Shown here piece by piece: positions 1 to 10,820 of a DNA stretch of 64,000 nucleotides. A program made the position numbers and the translations under genes. The notes beneath the pieces are model-generated. The model ran no database searches. It was not told the origin of the DNA and was given only the letters and a program-made list of their open reading frames with translations. The stretch is from JAIUNP01 sp020161975 (GTDB taxonomy: Bacteria; Pseudomonadota; Alphaproteobacteria; Rhizobiales; Beijerinckiaceae), in the NCBI GenBank assembly GCA_036745275.1, contig DAIOGK010000016.1:19003-83002 (forward strand), given 5' to 3'. How positions within the stretch are numbered: the first letter of the stretch is position 1; every line of letters starts with the position of its first letter.

Positions 1-1029
1 ATCGCCGCCGCCGAGGCCGAGCAGGGCCGGTCGCAAAAGGACCTCGACGACCGCCTCGCCATCATCCCCAACATGCCGCTGACCACCGTTCCGCGCGGCA
101 AGGATGAGACGGACAATGTGGAGGTGCGCCGCTGGGGCACGCCGCGCGCATTGGATTTCGCACCGAAACAGCATTTCGAACTTGGCGAAGCCCTCGGCAT
201 GATGGATTTCGACGCCGCGGGCCGCATGTCCGGTGCGCGTTTTGTGGTGCTGAAGGGCGCGCTGGCGCGACTTGAACGCGCGCTTGGCCAGTTCATGCTG
301 AACCTCCACACCGGCGAACATGGCTATACTGAAATCCAGGCGCCGCTTCTGGTGAAGGACGAGGCGACCTATGGCGTTGGACAGTTGCCGAAGTTTTCCG
401 AGGACATGTTCCGCACGGAAAATGGCTTCTGGCTTATCCCCACCTCGGAAGTGTCGATGACCAACCTCGTGATGGGACAGATCGTCGACGAGGCGGAGTT
501 GCCCTATCGCTTCACCGGGCTCACGCCGTGCTTCCGCTCGGAGGCGGGCAGCGCGGGCCGCGATACGCGCGGCATGTTGCGCCAGCATCAGTTCAACAAG
601 GTGGAGATGGTCTCGATCACCACGCCCGAACAGTCGCTGGACGAGCACGCCCGCATGACGCGCTGCGCCGAAACGGTGCTGGAGCGTCTGGGCGTTCCTT
701 ATCGCACCGTCGAACTCTGCACGGGCGACATGGGCTTTGCCAGCCAGCGCACCTATGACATCGAAGCCTGGCTGCCGGGGCAGGGCACCTATCGCGAGAT
801 TTCATCCTGTTCGGTCTGCGGCGATTTCCAGGCCCGGCGCATGAATGCCCGCTCGAAGGCGAAGGATGCCAAGGGCACGCGCTTCGTGCATACGCTCAAC
901 GGCTCGGGTGTAGCGGTGGGCCGGGCGCTGATCGCCGTGATGGAGAACTATCAGAACGCTGACGGTTCGATTTCCGTGCCGGAGGTGTTGCAACCATATA
1001 TGGGCGGAGTGACGCGAATCACGCGATAA
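1..1029 (+). CDS. serS: Serine--tRNA ligase (5' end outside window)
   Basis: Charges tRNA-Ser with serine in the cytoplasm. The reading frame is open from base 1 and a methionine at base 73 is internal, so the N-terminal part (most of the tRNA-binding coiled coil) lies outside the window. The 342 visible residues cover the class II catalytic core. Motif 2 is seen as FRSEAGSAGRDTRGMLRQHQ around base 532-590, the serine-site stretch TSEVSMTN near base 442, and motif 3 as NGSGVAVGRALIAVMENYQ near base 898-955. It is followed after 6 bases by surE, so serS-surE-pcm is probably one operon. Only the missing 5' end is unusual and it is caused by the window edge. Identification is secure. Confidence 0.97.
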   Translation: MAAAEAEQGRSQKDLDDRLAIIPNMPLTTVPRGKDETDNVEVRRWGTPRALDFAPKQHFELGEALGMMDFDAAGRMSGARFVVLKGALARLERALGQFMLNLHTGEHGYTEIQAPLLVKDEATYGVGQLPKFSEDMFRTENGFWLIPTSEVSMTNLVMGQIVDEAELPYRFTGLTPCFRSEAGSAGRDTRGMLRQHQFNKVEMVSITTPEQSLDEHARMTRCAETVLERLGVPYRTVELCTGDMGFASQRTYDIEAWLPGQGTYREISSCSVCGDFQARRMNARSKAKDAKGTRFVHTLNGSGVAVGRALIAVMENYQNADGSISVPEVLQPYMGGVTRITR

Positions 1030-1035
1030 GGGCTG

Positions 1036-1800
1036 ATGCGCATCCTCATCACCAATGACGACGGCATTCATGCCGAGGGGCTCGATAGCCTCGAACGAAT
1101 CGCCCGCAGCCTCAGCGACGACGTTTGGGTCTTCGCGCCCGAATCGGACCAGAGCGGCGTTGCCCATTCGCTGTCGCTCAACGATCCCCTGCGGCTTCGG
1201 CAGGCAGGCGAAAAGCGCTATGCCGTCAAAGGCACGCCCACCGATTGCGTGATCATGGGCGTGCGCCACATTCTGGCGGAGAAGCGGCCTGATCTCGTGC
1301 TTTCCGGTGTCAACAAGGGCCAGAACGTTGCCGAGGACGTGACCTATTCCGGCACCATCGCTGGCGCAATGGAAGGCACGCTGCTGGGCATTCCATCCAT
1401 CGCCGTGTCGCAGGCCTATCCCTTCGGCAACCGCGCCGGCATCCGTTATGACATCGCCGAGCGCTTCGGGCCGGACCTGATCCGCCGCATCCTCGCTGTG
1501 GGGATGCAGGATGGCGTACTGATCAACATCAACTTCCCCTCCGTCGAGCCGCATGAGGTGAAGGGGGTGAAGGTGACGGTGCAGGGCCGGCGCGACACGC
1601 AGATCCTGCGGATCGATGCCCGGCACGACGGGCGCGGCCATCCCTACTTCTGGATCGGGTTCAATCCCGCGCGGCAGAACCCTGCGGAAGGCACTGACCT
1701 TGCCGCGATGATGGCAGGCTATATCTCTGTGACGCCGCTCCGGCTCGACCTGACCGACATGCCGTCTGTCACCCGGCTGACGGAAGCGCTGGACCCATGA
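1036..1800 (+). CDS. surE: 5'/3'-nucleotidase SurE
   Basis: Metal-dependent nucleoside monophosphate phosphatase of the SurE family, cytoplasmic, linked to stationary-phase survival in E. coli. The 254-residue protein opens with MRILITNDDGIHAEGL, whose paired aspartates D8 and D9 are the family metal ligands. The second metal/phosphate region follows as SGVAHSLSL (about residues 39-47), then SGVNKGQN (about 92-99). The length is normal for the family. The start ATG lies 6 bases after the serS stop and the end overlaps pcm by 4 bases (ATGA), which indicates translational coupling. surE next to pcm is a widespread arrangement in proteobacteria, where both genes are tied to protein and nucleotide maintenance. 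Confidence 0.96.
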   Translation: MRILITNDDGIHAEGLDSLERIARSLSDDVWVFAPESDQSGVAHSLSLNDPLRLRQAGEKRYAVKGTPTDCVIMGVRHILAEKRPDLVLSGVNKGQNVAEDVTYSGTIAGAMEGTLLGIPSIAVSQAYPFGNRAGIRYDIAERFGPDLIRRILAVGMQDGVLININFPSVEPHEVKGVKVTVQGRRDTQILRIDARHDGRGHPYFWIGFNPARQNPAEGTDLAAMMAGYISVTPLRLDLTDMPSVTRLTEALDP

Positions 1801-2504
1801 GCGCGACCGGCGGCGCTTTCCGGGGGGCCTATCTGCCCGATCCGGTGCGTGAAGGCGCCGACGCTCCGGCGCCCGATATGGCGCTCGCCCAGTTCATTCT
1901 CGGTCTGCGCGCCAGCGGTGTGCGCGACAAGGATCTGCTGGTGTCGTTTGAAAAGGCGACGCGCGGCACCTTTCTCCCCCGCACCAATCCCTCGCTGCTT
2001 TATGCGTCCTATCCGTTACCGATCGAGTGCGGCGCCGAGGCGACGGCGCCTCAGGTGGTGGCAACGGTGCTCGCCGCCGCGAACCTGAAACCGGGGTTGC
2101 GTGTGCTCGAAATCGGCACCGGCTCGGGCTATCAGGCCGCCGTCATGGCGCGATACGGCTGCCAGGTCGTGACCATCGAGCGGTTCCACACGTTGCATGT
2201 CAACGCGGCGCGGGCGATGCGCCGGCTGAACATCGTGAACGTGCGGCTGGAACACGGCGATGGGCGCGAAGGATTTGCCGATGCCGCGCCCTACGACCGC
2301 ATCCTCATCAACGCCGGGGTGAAGGACGTGCCCGATGCGCTGATCGAGCAGCTTTCGCCCGGCGGTACGCTGGTGGTGCCGGTGCAAAGCGGGCGTGAGC
2401 AGCGCCTCTACGCCTTCGACGACACCGGCGATACTTTCCGCCAGCGCGATCTTGGCCGCTCCACCTTCCAGATGATCATGCCCGGGCGGGCGCTGGTGCT
2501 ATAG
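1797..2504 (+). CDS. pcm: Protein-L-isoaspartate O-methyltransferase
   Basis: SAM-dependent methyltransferase that starts repair of isoaspartyl residues in aged proteins. The 235-residue product has a Rossmann-type methyltransferase core with the SAM motif VLEIGTGSGYQAAVMA at about residues 103-118. It also has the acidic strand end VTIERF and the family C-terminal LVVPVQS near residue 195. The start ATG overlaps the surE stop (ATGA at 1797-1800). About 220 bases without a gene separate it from the next CDS, so pcm probably ends the serS-surE-pcm operon. The length is slightly above the E. coli enzyme because of an N-terminal extension, as is usual for alphaproteobacterial Pcm. Confidence 0.95.
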   Translation: MSATGGAFRGAYLPDPVREGADAPAPDMALAQFILGLRASGVRDKDLLVSFEKATRGTFLPRTNPSLLYASYPLPIECGAEATAPQVVATVLAAANLKPGLRVLEIGTGSGYQAAVMARYGCQVVTIERFHTLHVNAARAMRRLNIVNVRLEHGDGREGFADAAPYDRILINAGVKDVPDALIEQLSPGGTLVVPVQSGREQRLYAFDDTGDTFRQRDLGRSTFQMIMPGRALVL

Positions 2505-2721
2505 CGTCAGGCCGCGAGCGGCAACGGTCGGGAAACAGTTGTTCTGGTGCCAGTGCTGAACCGGGGCGCGCCGTTTAACCCTTCATCAACCATGAAGGCG
2601 AAGGCATGGCGGAAATGGTCGATATTGTGATCGTGGTGAATCCGGCAAGCCGGGCATCAACCGTTTCGTAACCCCAACGTGGTCTTACTCTTTTTGGCTC
2701 AAGTCGAAAAGAGTGCGAGTA

Positions 2722-4170
2722 ATGCGTCAGCGTCAGAAAGACCTTCGGTCCCTCCCGGTTCTCAAGTTCGTCGGTGCGGCGTTGATTGCGGGCCTTACCG
2801 GAGCATGCAGTTCCGATGTCATGCGGTTTTCGGATACCCCCTTTGCCAATCCGTTCGCGGGGCGGGCCGATACCACTACCACCGGCTCCATCAACGCGCC
2901 GTCCCAGAGCGTGCGCGCCTCTGCGTTGGGAATGCCCAAGGCGACGGCGTCCAGTTGGCAGCCGTTCCCCGGCAATGAAACCCCTGTTGTCAGTTCCGTC
3001 AGTCAGGTCGCGGCGGCCTCGCCCGTCACCGGCTCGGTGGCCGGTTGGACTGCTGCCGGCGGTACGCCGGTAATGATGCGCTCTGGCGATACGATCGAGG
3101 CGCTTTCGACCCGTTATGGTGTGCCGACCTCGGCGCTGCGCCAGATCAACGGCCTGTCAGGCAAGGCTCAGCCCGCCAGCGGCCAGCAACTGATTATTCC
3201 GGCCTACAACCCCACGTCCACCGCCAAAAAGGCCAGCACGCTCGCGACGCAGAAGGTGGCTGAGCAGTCGCCCCGTTATGAAGCACTGGCCCAGCCGGTG
3301 AAGGCCAAGGCCGAGGCCGCTTCCAAGCCGCGCTATCTGCCGCTGCCCAGCGAAACGAGCAACGACGACGAGGAAGACGATTCCAAGCCGGCGAAGGTCC
3401 TGAAGAAGGCTTCCACCAAGGCGAGCACAGCGAAGCGATCGGCCCACCCGGCCAAGATGCAGCCAGACGCGACCACCACTGCCGCCGTGAAGGCCATGAA
3501 GGCCAAGGCGCCGAAAAAGACGGCCGTTGACGATGACGAGGATGAAGCGCAGCCGATGCCGCGCAGCAGCAAGGCACCGGCCACCGGCGGGTTCAAGCCC
3601 GTGGAAAAGGCAAAGCCCGTCGCGGCGCTGAAGACCAAGGCCGCCAAGCCCGCCGATGATGACGACGAGGATGATGTGCCCGCCGCGCCGAAGGCGCCGG
3701 TGAAGGCTGCTGCCGCCAAGGCCGCCGAGCCCGTCCGCACTGCCAAGGTCGAAGCGCCGAAAGCGCACGAAACCGAGACGACAGGCTCGGTCTCCAGCCC
3801 TGAATTCCGCTGGCCCGCCCGTGGCCGCGTGATCCTCGGTTACGGTTCCAAGAGCCCGAGCGGCGCCAACGAAGGCATCAATATTGCGCTGCCGGAAGGC
3901 ACGCCTGTGAAAGCTTCGGAAGGCGGCGTCGTTGCCTATGCCGGCGAGGAAATCCGCGGCTATGGCAAGATGGTGCTGATCCGTCACGCCAATGGTTACG
4001 TCTCGGCCTATGCCCACAACGGTGATCTTGCCGTGAAGCGCGGCGAGACTGTGAAGCGCGGCCAGACCATCGCCAGATCCGGCCAGAGCGGCAATGTCAC
4101 CTCGCCGCAGTTGCACTTCGAGCTGCGCAAGGGCTCCGATCCGGTGGACCCGACCCGTTTCCTCGAATGA
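2722..4170 (+). CDS. NlpD-like LysM/LytM lipoprotein, catalytically degenerate M23 domain
   Basis: Outer-membrane or periplasmic division factor of the NlpD/EnvC type. The start at ATG 2722 gives 482 residues; a GTG at 2713 is possible. A lipoprotein signal ends in the lipobox LTGAC with the acylated cysteine at residue 29. A LysM domain follows at about 118-160 (RSGDTIEALSTRYGVPTSAL...). Next comes a 180-residue linker rich in Lys, Ala, Pro and acidic runs (DDDEDE), then a C-terminal M23/LytM domain (about 365-481). The first zinc motif HxGxD is NEGIN here (N383, N387) and the HxH motif is QLH (Q463, H465), so three of the usual ligands are gone. Such LytM proteins activate amidases rather than cut peptidoglycan. 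A candidate partner is the AMIN/Amidase_3 enzyme at 54464-55720. Confidence 0.9.
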   Translation: MRQRQKDLRSLPVLKFVGAALIAGLTGACSSDVMRFSDTPFANPFAGRADTTTTGSINAPSQSVRASALGMPKATASSWQPFPGNETPVVSSVSQVAAASPVTGSVAGWTAAGGTPVMMRSGDTIEALSTRYGVPTSALRQINGLSGKAQPASGQQLIIPAYNPTSTAKKASTLATQKVAEQSPRYEALAQPVKAKAEAASKPRYLPLPSETSNDDEEDDSKPAKVLKKASTKASTAKRSAHPAKMQPDATTTAAVKAMKAKAPKKTAVDDDEDEAQPMPRSSKAPATGGFKPVEKAKPVAALKTKAAKPADDDDEDDVPAAPKAPVKAAAAKAAEPVRTAKVEAPKAHETETTGSVSSPEFRWPARGRVILGYGSKSPSGANEGINIALPEGTPVKASEGGVVAYAGEEIRGYGKMVLIRHANGYVSAYAHNGDLAVKRGETVKRGQTIARSGQSGNVTSPQLHFELRKGSDPVDPTRFLE

Positions 4171-4226
4171 TTGACCTCCTTCGAGTTGCTTCCGGCCAAC
4201 GCGAGACCCGGCCGGGCGCAAGGCAA

Positions 4227-4260
4227 GTGGCGGCGGAGCGATCCGCCGCCACAGCTTTTT
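4227..4260 (+). terminator. Intrinsic terminator after the NlpD-like gene
   Basis: A perfect 11-bp stem (GTGGCGGCGGA, loop GCGA, TCCGCCGCCAC; 4227-4252) is followed by AGC and a run of five T. It lies 56 bases after the NlpD-like stop and isolates that gene from rpmE. Confidence 0.85.
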
Positions 4261-4364
4261 CCAGAGCCGCTTGCCCCGTTGGCGTTTCTCGTCTATAGGC
4301 GGCGCTTCAAACCATTGCATTGATCGGATCAGGCGCAGCGCCGGCCCGATTGCCGGAGATAGCC

Positions 4365-4595
4365 ATGAAGGCCGAGACGCATCCCGACTACCACTTCATC
4401 AAGGTCGTCATGACGGACGGGACCGAGTATGTGACCCGTTCGACCTATGGCAAGGCCGGTGACAAGCTGAACCTTGACATTGATCCCAAGACGCATCCGG
4501 CCTGGACCGGCGGCTCGCAGACGCTGCTCGACCGCGGTGGGCGCCTGTCGAAGTTCAACTCGCGCTTTGCGGGCCTCACCTTCGGTAAGAAGTAA
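4365..4595 (+). CDS. rpmE: 50S ribosomal protein L31 (zinc-free type)
   Basis: Large-subunit ribosomal protein of 76 residues starting MKAETHPDYHFIKVVMTDGT. The ATG at 4365 has GGAG 7 bases upstream. The TTG start at 4320 would add an N-terminus foreign to the family. There are no cysteines, so this is the C-minus form without the CxxC zinc site, common in alphaproteobacteria. The conserved block DIDPKTHPAWTGG and the C-terminal SKFNSRF are present. It sits alone between two strong terminators, so it is a monocistronic unit. Confidence 0.95.
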   Translation: MKAETHPDYHFIKVVMTDGTEYVTRSTYGKAGDKLNLDIDPKTHPAWTGGSQTLLDRGGRLSKFNSRFAGLTFGKK

Positions 4596-4623
4596 GCGCT
4601 TCGGCCAGATCAAAAATAAAAAG

Positions 4624-4655
4624 ACCGGCTGTCGTGAGACAGCCGGTTTTCTTTT
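4624..4655 (+). terminator. Intrinsic terminator of rpmE
   Basis: A perfect 10-bp stem ACCGGCTGTC/GACAGCCGGT with a GTGA loop (4624-4647) is followed by TTTTCTTTT. It begins 28 bases after the rpmE stop. Confidence 0.88.
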
Positions 4656-4673
4656 GGGTGTCGCGTCGGCCAG

Positions 4674-4700
4674 AAAAATGGCCGGCATCGCTGCCGGCCA
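4674..4700 (-). terminator. Intrinsic terminator of the minus-strand gene 4727-5338
   Basis: Read on the minus strand, a 9-bp stem TGGCCGGCA/TGCCGGCCA with loop GCGA is followed directly by five T (plus-strand A at 4674-4678). It lies 26 bases after the stop of the secreted protein gene, so two back-to-back terminators separate rpmE from this convergent neighbour. Confidence 0.82.
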
Positions 4701-4726
4701 AGGTCATCAGGACGAATTGTTTTCTG

Positions 4727-5338
4727 TCACTTGGTGCCGTCGGAATCCTTTCGCGGCAACGCAGTTTCGCCAACACGCCAACGCTGCGGTGCCAGGAAGA
4801 CACGGGTGCGGCGCTCGGCCTCGAAATCCAGCGGCGGACGGTTATTGTCGATGAACTTTCCGATCTGGTCCTGGAAGCTCTCGCCGTCCCGCCACAGCCC
4901 GACGTTGTAGAACGTCGTCACGCCCGGCTTGTCGATCGGACCGGCCCAGTTGATCCAGGGCCACTTGTCCTTGCTGTCCACTGTGGACAGAAACTCGGCA
5001 ATCAGCCCATCGCGATTCGGAATGGTCGAGCGGGTCGCCCAGTAGTCGATGAACTCCTGCTCGCGGCCCTTCTTGATCTTCCATTCCACGACCACGGTGC
5101 GCATGGTCGAGCCATCGGCGGCCTTGATCGGCGCGACGACAGCGGCGGGCTTTGCGGTGGTGGGCGCTGCGGTTACGGCAGGGGCCTTGACCGGTGCTGC
5201 GGTTGCAGCGGGGGCGGCGTGGTGTCGGATCATGGGCGCCCGCGGCTCGTCTGCCCGGGCGAATGTTGCACCGAGAAGGCTCACGCCAAGAATTGCGGCA
5301 GTCAAAACCGGCCGCGCGGCATACTTTGCTGCACGCAT
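4727..5338 (-). CDS. Secreted protein of unknown function with ABM-like domain
   Basis: 203 residues. An N-terminal signal peptide (hydrophobic residues 10-26, cleavage likely after ATFARA) is followed by an Ala/Pro/Thr-rich low-complexity linker (about 30-73). The folded part of about 120 residues contains MRTVVVEWKIKKGREQEFIDYW and ends near residue 195. That stretch resembles the first strand and helix of ferredoxin-like alpha/beta-barrel (ABM/EthD-type) domains, but I cannot assign a reaction. The start is supported by AGGAG 7 bases before the ATG. It stands alone between its own terminator and a 280-base gap. Function unknown; periplasmic location is an inference from the signal peptide. 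Confidence 0.75.
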   Translation of the reverse strand: MRAAKYAARPVLTAAILGVSLLGATFARADEPRAPMIRHHAAPAATAAPVKAPAVTAAPTTAKPAAVVAPIKAADGSTMRTVVVEWKIKKGREQEFIDYWATRSTIPNRDGLIAEFLSTVDSKDKWPWINWAGPIDKPGVTTFYNVGLWRDGESFQDQIGKFIDNNRPPLDFEAERRTRVFLAPQRWRVGETALPRKDSDGTK

Positions 5339-5618
5339 TGTTAAACTCCTGAATACTCGACAACGTGGAGCTGTTGTCTGAACTTCAGGTGTTCAAAAAT
5401 GGGACAATAATGCAAACCAATTGGTCATTAATCATTAACGATACTGGTTAAGAGGGGGCGGGAATACAGAGCAAGAAAAAACTGTCGCCAACCCCACAAG
5501 CCAGCGCCGGGGCGGCAAGCCGGCCCCCGCCGCTCTCTCATTGTCGAACGTCAAAACCTGCGGCCAGGAGGGCCCCAGGATGCGCCCGATGGCTCTCCGG
5601 AAAGGCAGAGGCGCCCCG

Positions 5619-8564
<2,946 letters not shown>

Positions 8565-8655
8565 TCTCTTTCCTGCCTGAGCCGTCCTCATAGCGGTTCA
8601 GCGAGACTTCCGCACCTCGATCTTGCGGAACAGATATAAGCTGACTCAAAAGAAA

Positions 8656-8670
8656 GAACAAGACAAGAAC
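8656..8670. promoter_or_regulatory. SOS (LexA) box near uvrA
   Basis: The sequence GAAC-AAGACAA-GAAC exactly matches the alphaproteobacterial LexA direct-repeat operator (GTTC-N7-GTTC on the other strand). It lies 92 bases upstream of the chosen uvrA start and 300 bases from ssb, so uvrA is the likely target. It has not been tested here. Confidence 0.8.
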
Positions 8671-8858
8671 AAAATTCGCGACCATTTCGTCCCGCAAGAC
8701 GGCCACCCGTGTGGAGTGACGACGATTTCGCCGAGGACTGCCGGAATACAAGTGCGAAACAGCGGCTCGGGCAGGATCGCTGACGCACTCCCCGACGCGG
8801 GGTTGGCGCGTCTCTCCAATCGCCTGATCTCATTGATTCGGGATTTGACTCTTGTGGG

Positions 8859-8873
8859 GAACATAAATAGAAC
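8859..8873. promoter_or_regulatory. SOS (LexA) box near ssb
   Basis: The sequence GAAC-ATAAATA-GAAC is a second exact match to the alphaproteobacterial LexA operator. It is 96 bases upstream of the ssb ATG in the same uvrA-ssb intergenic region (8565-8969). That region has no credible gene and appears to hold only divergent promoters and the two operators. A dual-box arrangement would allow separate LexA control of the two genes. Confidence 0.8.
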
Positions 8874-8969
8874 ACAACTGATGTGGACAAGCGGAATTTG
8901 ATGGGGTGCCGCCGGTCGTTCCCGGTTAGGGTGCCTCGCCTTTGAAGCGAAGTACGGTGGAGAGTTGCG

Positions 8970-9467
8970 ATGGCTGGCAGTCTTAACAAGGTGATGTTAA
9001 TCGGAAATCTCGGGGCGGACCCGGAAATCCGGCGGCTGCCGAGCGGGGGATCGGTGGCGAACTTGCGGATCGCGACGTCGGAAACCTGGCGCGACAAGCA
9101 ATCCGGCGAGCGTCGCGAAAAGACCGAGTGGCACAACGTCGTGATTTTCAACGATAATCTCGTCCGCGTTATCGAGCAGTATGTGAAGAAGGGCTCGAAG
9201 ATCTACGTCGAGGGGCAGCTTCAGACCCGCAAGTATCAGGATAAATCAGGGCAGGACCGGTATTCGACCGAGGTTGTGCTGCAAGGCTTTGGCGGGCAGC
9301 TGACGCTGCTCGATGGGCGCGGCGAGGGCGGTGGCGGTTCGCGCGATTTCGGCGGCGGCGATCGCGGCGGTTCGGATTTCGGGCGTTCGTCGCCGACCGA
9401 GCGTCGCCCGGCGCCTTCGTCAGGCGGTGGCCGTCCGAGCGACTTTGACGACGACATTCCGTTCTAG
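8970..9467 (+). CDS. ssb: Single-stranded DNA-binding protein
   Basis: 165 residues. An N-terminal OB fold (about 1-115) starts MAGSLNKVMLIGNLGADPEI and contains the conserved TEWHNVV and KGSKIYVEGQLQTRKY segments. A Gly/Arg/Ser-rich disordered linker follows, ending in the acidic tip DFDDDIPF that docks replication and repair partners. Length and architecture are typical of the replicative SSB. The gene is divergent from uvrA with a LexA box 96 bases upstream, a known arrangement in proteobacteria that suggests DNA-damage induction. Confidence 0.97.
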   Translation: MAGSLNKVMLIGNLGADPEIRRLPSGGSVANLRIATSETWRDKQSGERREKTEWHNVVIFNDNLVRVIEQYVKKGSKIYVEGQLQTRKYQDKSGQDRYSTEVVLQGFGGQLTLLDGRGEGGGGSRDFGGGDRGGSDFGRSSPTERRPAPSSGGGRPSDFDDDIPF

Positions 9468-9534
9468 GAATTTCGGAGAGCGGACGGCAATATCAGGTTG
9501 TGCTGGCATCGGGCCGGCAATTTTGGAGAGAGCA

Positions 9535-10722
9535 ATGCTGGGGAGCTTTGTACGACGCGTGGCAGAGATGGCGATGATCGCGCTGGTGGCGACATCCGCC
9601 GCCGCGCAGGAGATGCTGGTTGAGAAGAAGACCTTCACGATGCCGGCTTATACGACGGTCTCGGGCGGCGCCCTCAAGAACGTCAAGGTCGGCTGGGAAA
9701 GCTACGGCACACTGAATGCCGACAAGTCGAACGCGATTCTCGTGCCGCATTTCTTCTCCGGCACCAGCCATGCAGCGGGCAAGTACAAGGCGGATGACAA
9801 GCTGCCGGGCTACTGGGACTATCTGATCGGGCCGGGCAAGGCGCTCGACACAAACAAGTATTTCGTGATGTCGGTGGATTCGCTCGTCAATCTGAATGCG
9901 AAGGATCCGAACGTTGTCACAACCGGGCCGGCCAGCATCAATCCCGATACCGGCAAGCCCTATGGCATGTCGTTTCCGTTGGTCACGATCCGCGATTTTG
10001 TGAATGTGCAAAAGGCATTGGCCGACAGTCTCGGGATCAAGAAGTTCCACGCGGTCATGGGGGCCTCGATGGGCGGCTTGCAGACCTATGAATGGGCGGC
10101 GAGCTATCCCGAGATGGTCGACCGGATCGTTCCTGTGATTGCAGCTGCGGATCCTGGCCCCTGGCTGGTGGCCTGGCTCAATGTCTGGGCAGCGCCGATT
10201 ACGGTCGATGCCAACTGGAACAAGGGCGACTATTACGGCAAGGCCGAACCGGTCGAAGGTCTGAAGGCCGCGCTGAAGGTCGTCTCGCTCCAGGCGAACC
10301 ACTGGCTCTGGGCGGAAAAGTCGGTCGGTCCCGGCTGGGCCGTCGAGGGCAAGGATCCGCTTGCGGCCTACGACAACAAATACAAGATCGAGGCGACACT
10401 GGACGCCGCTGGTGCAGCACGCGCCGCCGTGTCGGATGCCAATCACTTCCTCTACCTTGTGAAGGCCAACCAGACTTTCGTGCCCGGTGGCGCCAAGACC
10501 CCGGCGGAAGGTATCAAGAAGATCAAGGCGCCGAGCCTGATCCTTTATGCGCCGACCGATCAGGTTTTTGCTGCCGAATGGGTTCGGGCCACGGCCGAAG
10601 CCATCAAGGCGAACGGCGTTGCGGTCGAGACGGGTGAAATCGCCGGCAATTTCGGCCATCTCAACGGCGTCCTGGCCCTGAAGCCGCACGAAGCCCGGAT
10701 CAGCGCGTTCCTGGCGAAGTAA
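9535..10722 (+). CDS. Secreted MetX-like alpha/beta hydrolase (putative esterase)
   Basis: 395 residues from the ATG at 9535, which has GGAGAG 8 bases upstream. The frame is also open further upstream across the end of ssb, but that part is not coding. A signal peptide (about residues 1-24, ending SAAAQ) sends it to the periplasm. The body follows the homoserine O-acetyltransferase fold: nucleophile elbow GASMGG (S178), acid D342 in APTDQVF, and H375 in NFGHLNG. Cytosolic MetX enzymes lack a signal peptide, so this is more likely the E22/MetX-like esterase branch than a methionine biosynthesis enzyme. The substrate is unknown. A bidirectional terminator follows. Confidence 0.85.
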   Translation: MLGSFVRRVAEMAMIALVATSAAAQEMLVEKKTFTMPAYTTVSGGALKNVKVGWESYGTLNADKSNAILVPHFFSGTSHAAGKYKADDKLPGYWDYLIGPGKALDTNKYFVMSVDSLVNLNAKDPNVVTTGPASINPDTGKPYGMSFPLVTIRDFVNVQKALADSLGIKKFHAVMGASMGGLQTYEWAASYPEMVDRIVPVIAAADPGPWLVAWLNVWAAPITVDANWNKGDYYGKAEPVEGLKAALKVVSLQANHWLWAEKSVGPGWAVEGKDPLAAYDNKYKIEATLDAAGAARAAVSDANHFLYLVKANQTFVPGGAKTPAEGIKKIKAPSLILYAPTDQVFAAEWVRATAEAIKANGVAVETGEIAGNFGHLNGVLALKPHEARISAFLAK

Positions 10723-10745
10723 GGCTCAGCCCGGTCTTCGGGCAG

Positions 10746-10795
10746 AAAAAAGCAAGGGGCGGGCCTGGATTGTCACTTGTCCGCCCCGGATTTTT
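10746..10795. terminator. Bidirectional terminator between the esterase and marC-like gene
   Basis: GGGGCGG (10756-10762) pairs with CCGCCCC (10781-10787) across an 18-base loop. On the plus strand it is followed by GGATTTTT; on the minus strand by TTGCTTTTTT. The genes on either side converge, so one element can end both transcripts. Confidence 0.65.
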
Positions 10796-10820
10796 GCAAG
10801 TCCGAAGGCCTTTGCCATGG

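Noticed and set aside
8588..9151. Minus-strand frame covering the uvrA-ssb intergenic region and the start of ssb
   Set aside because: It overlaps both SOS boxes and the ssb coding start, and its translation is not protein-like.
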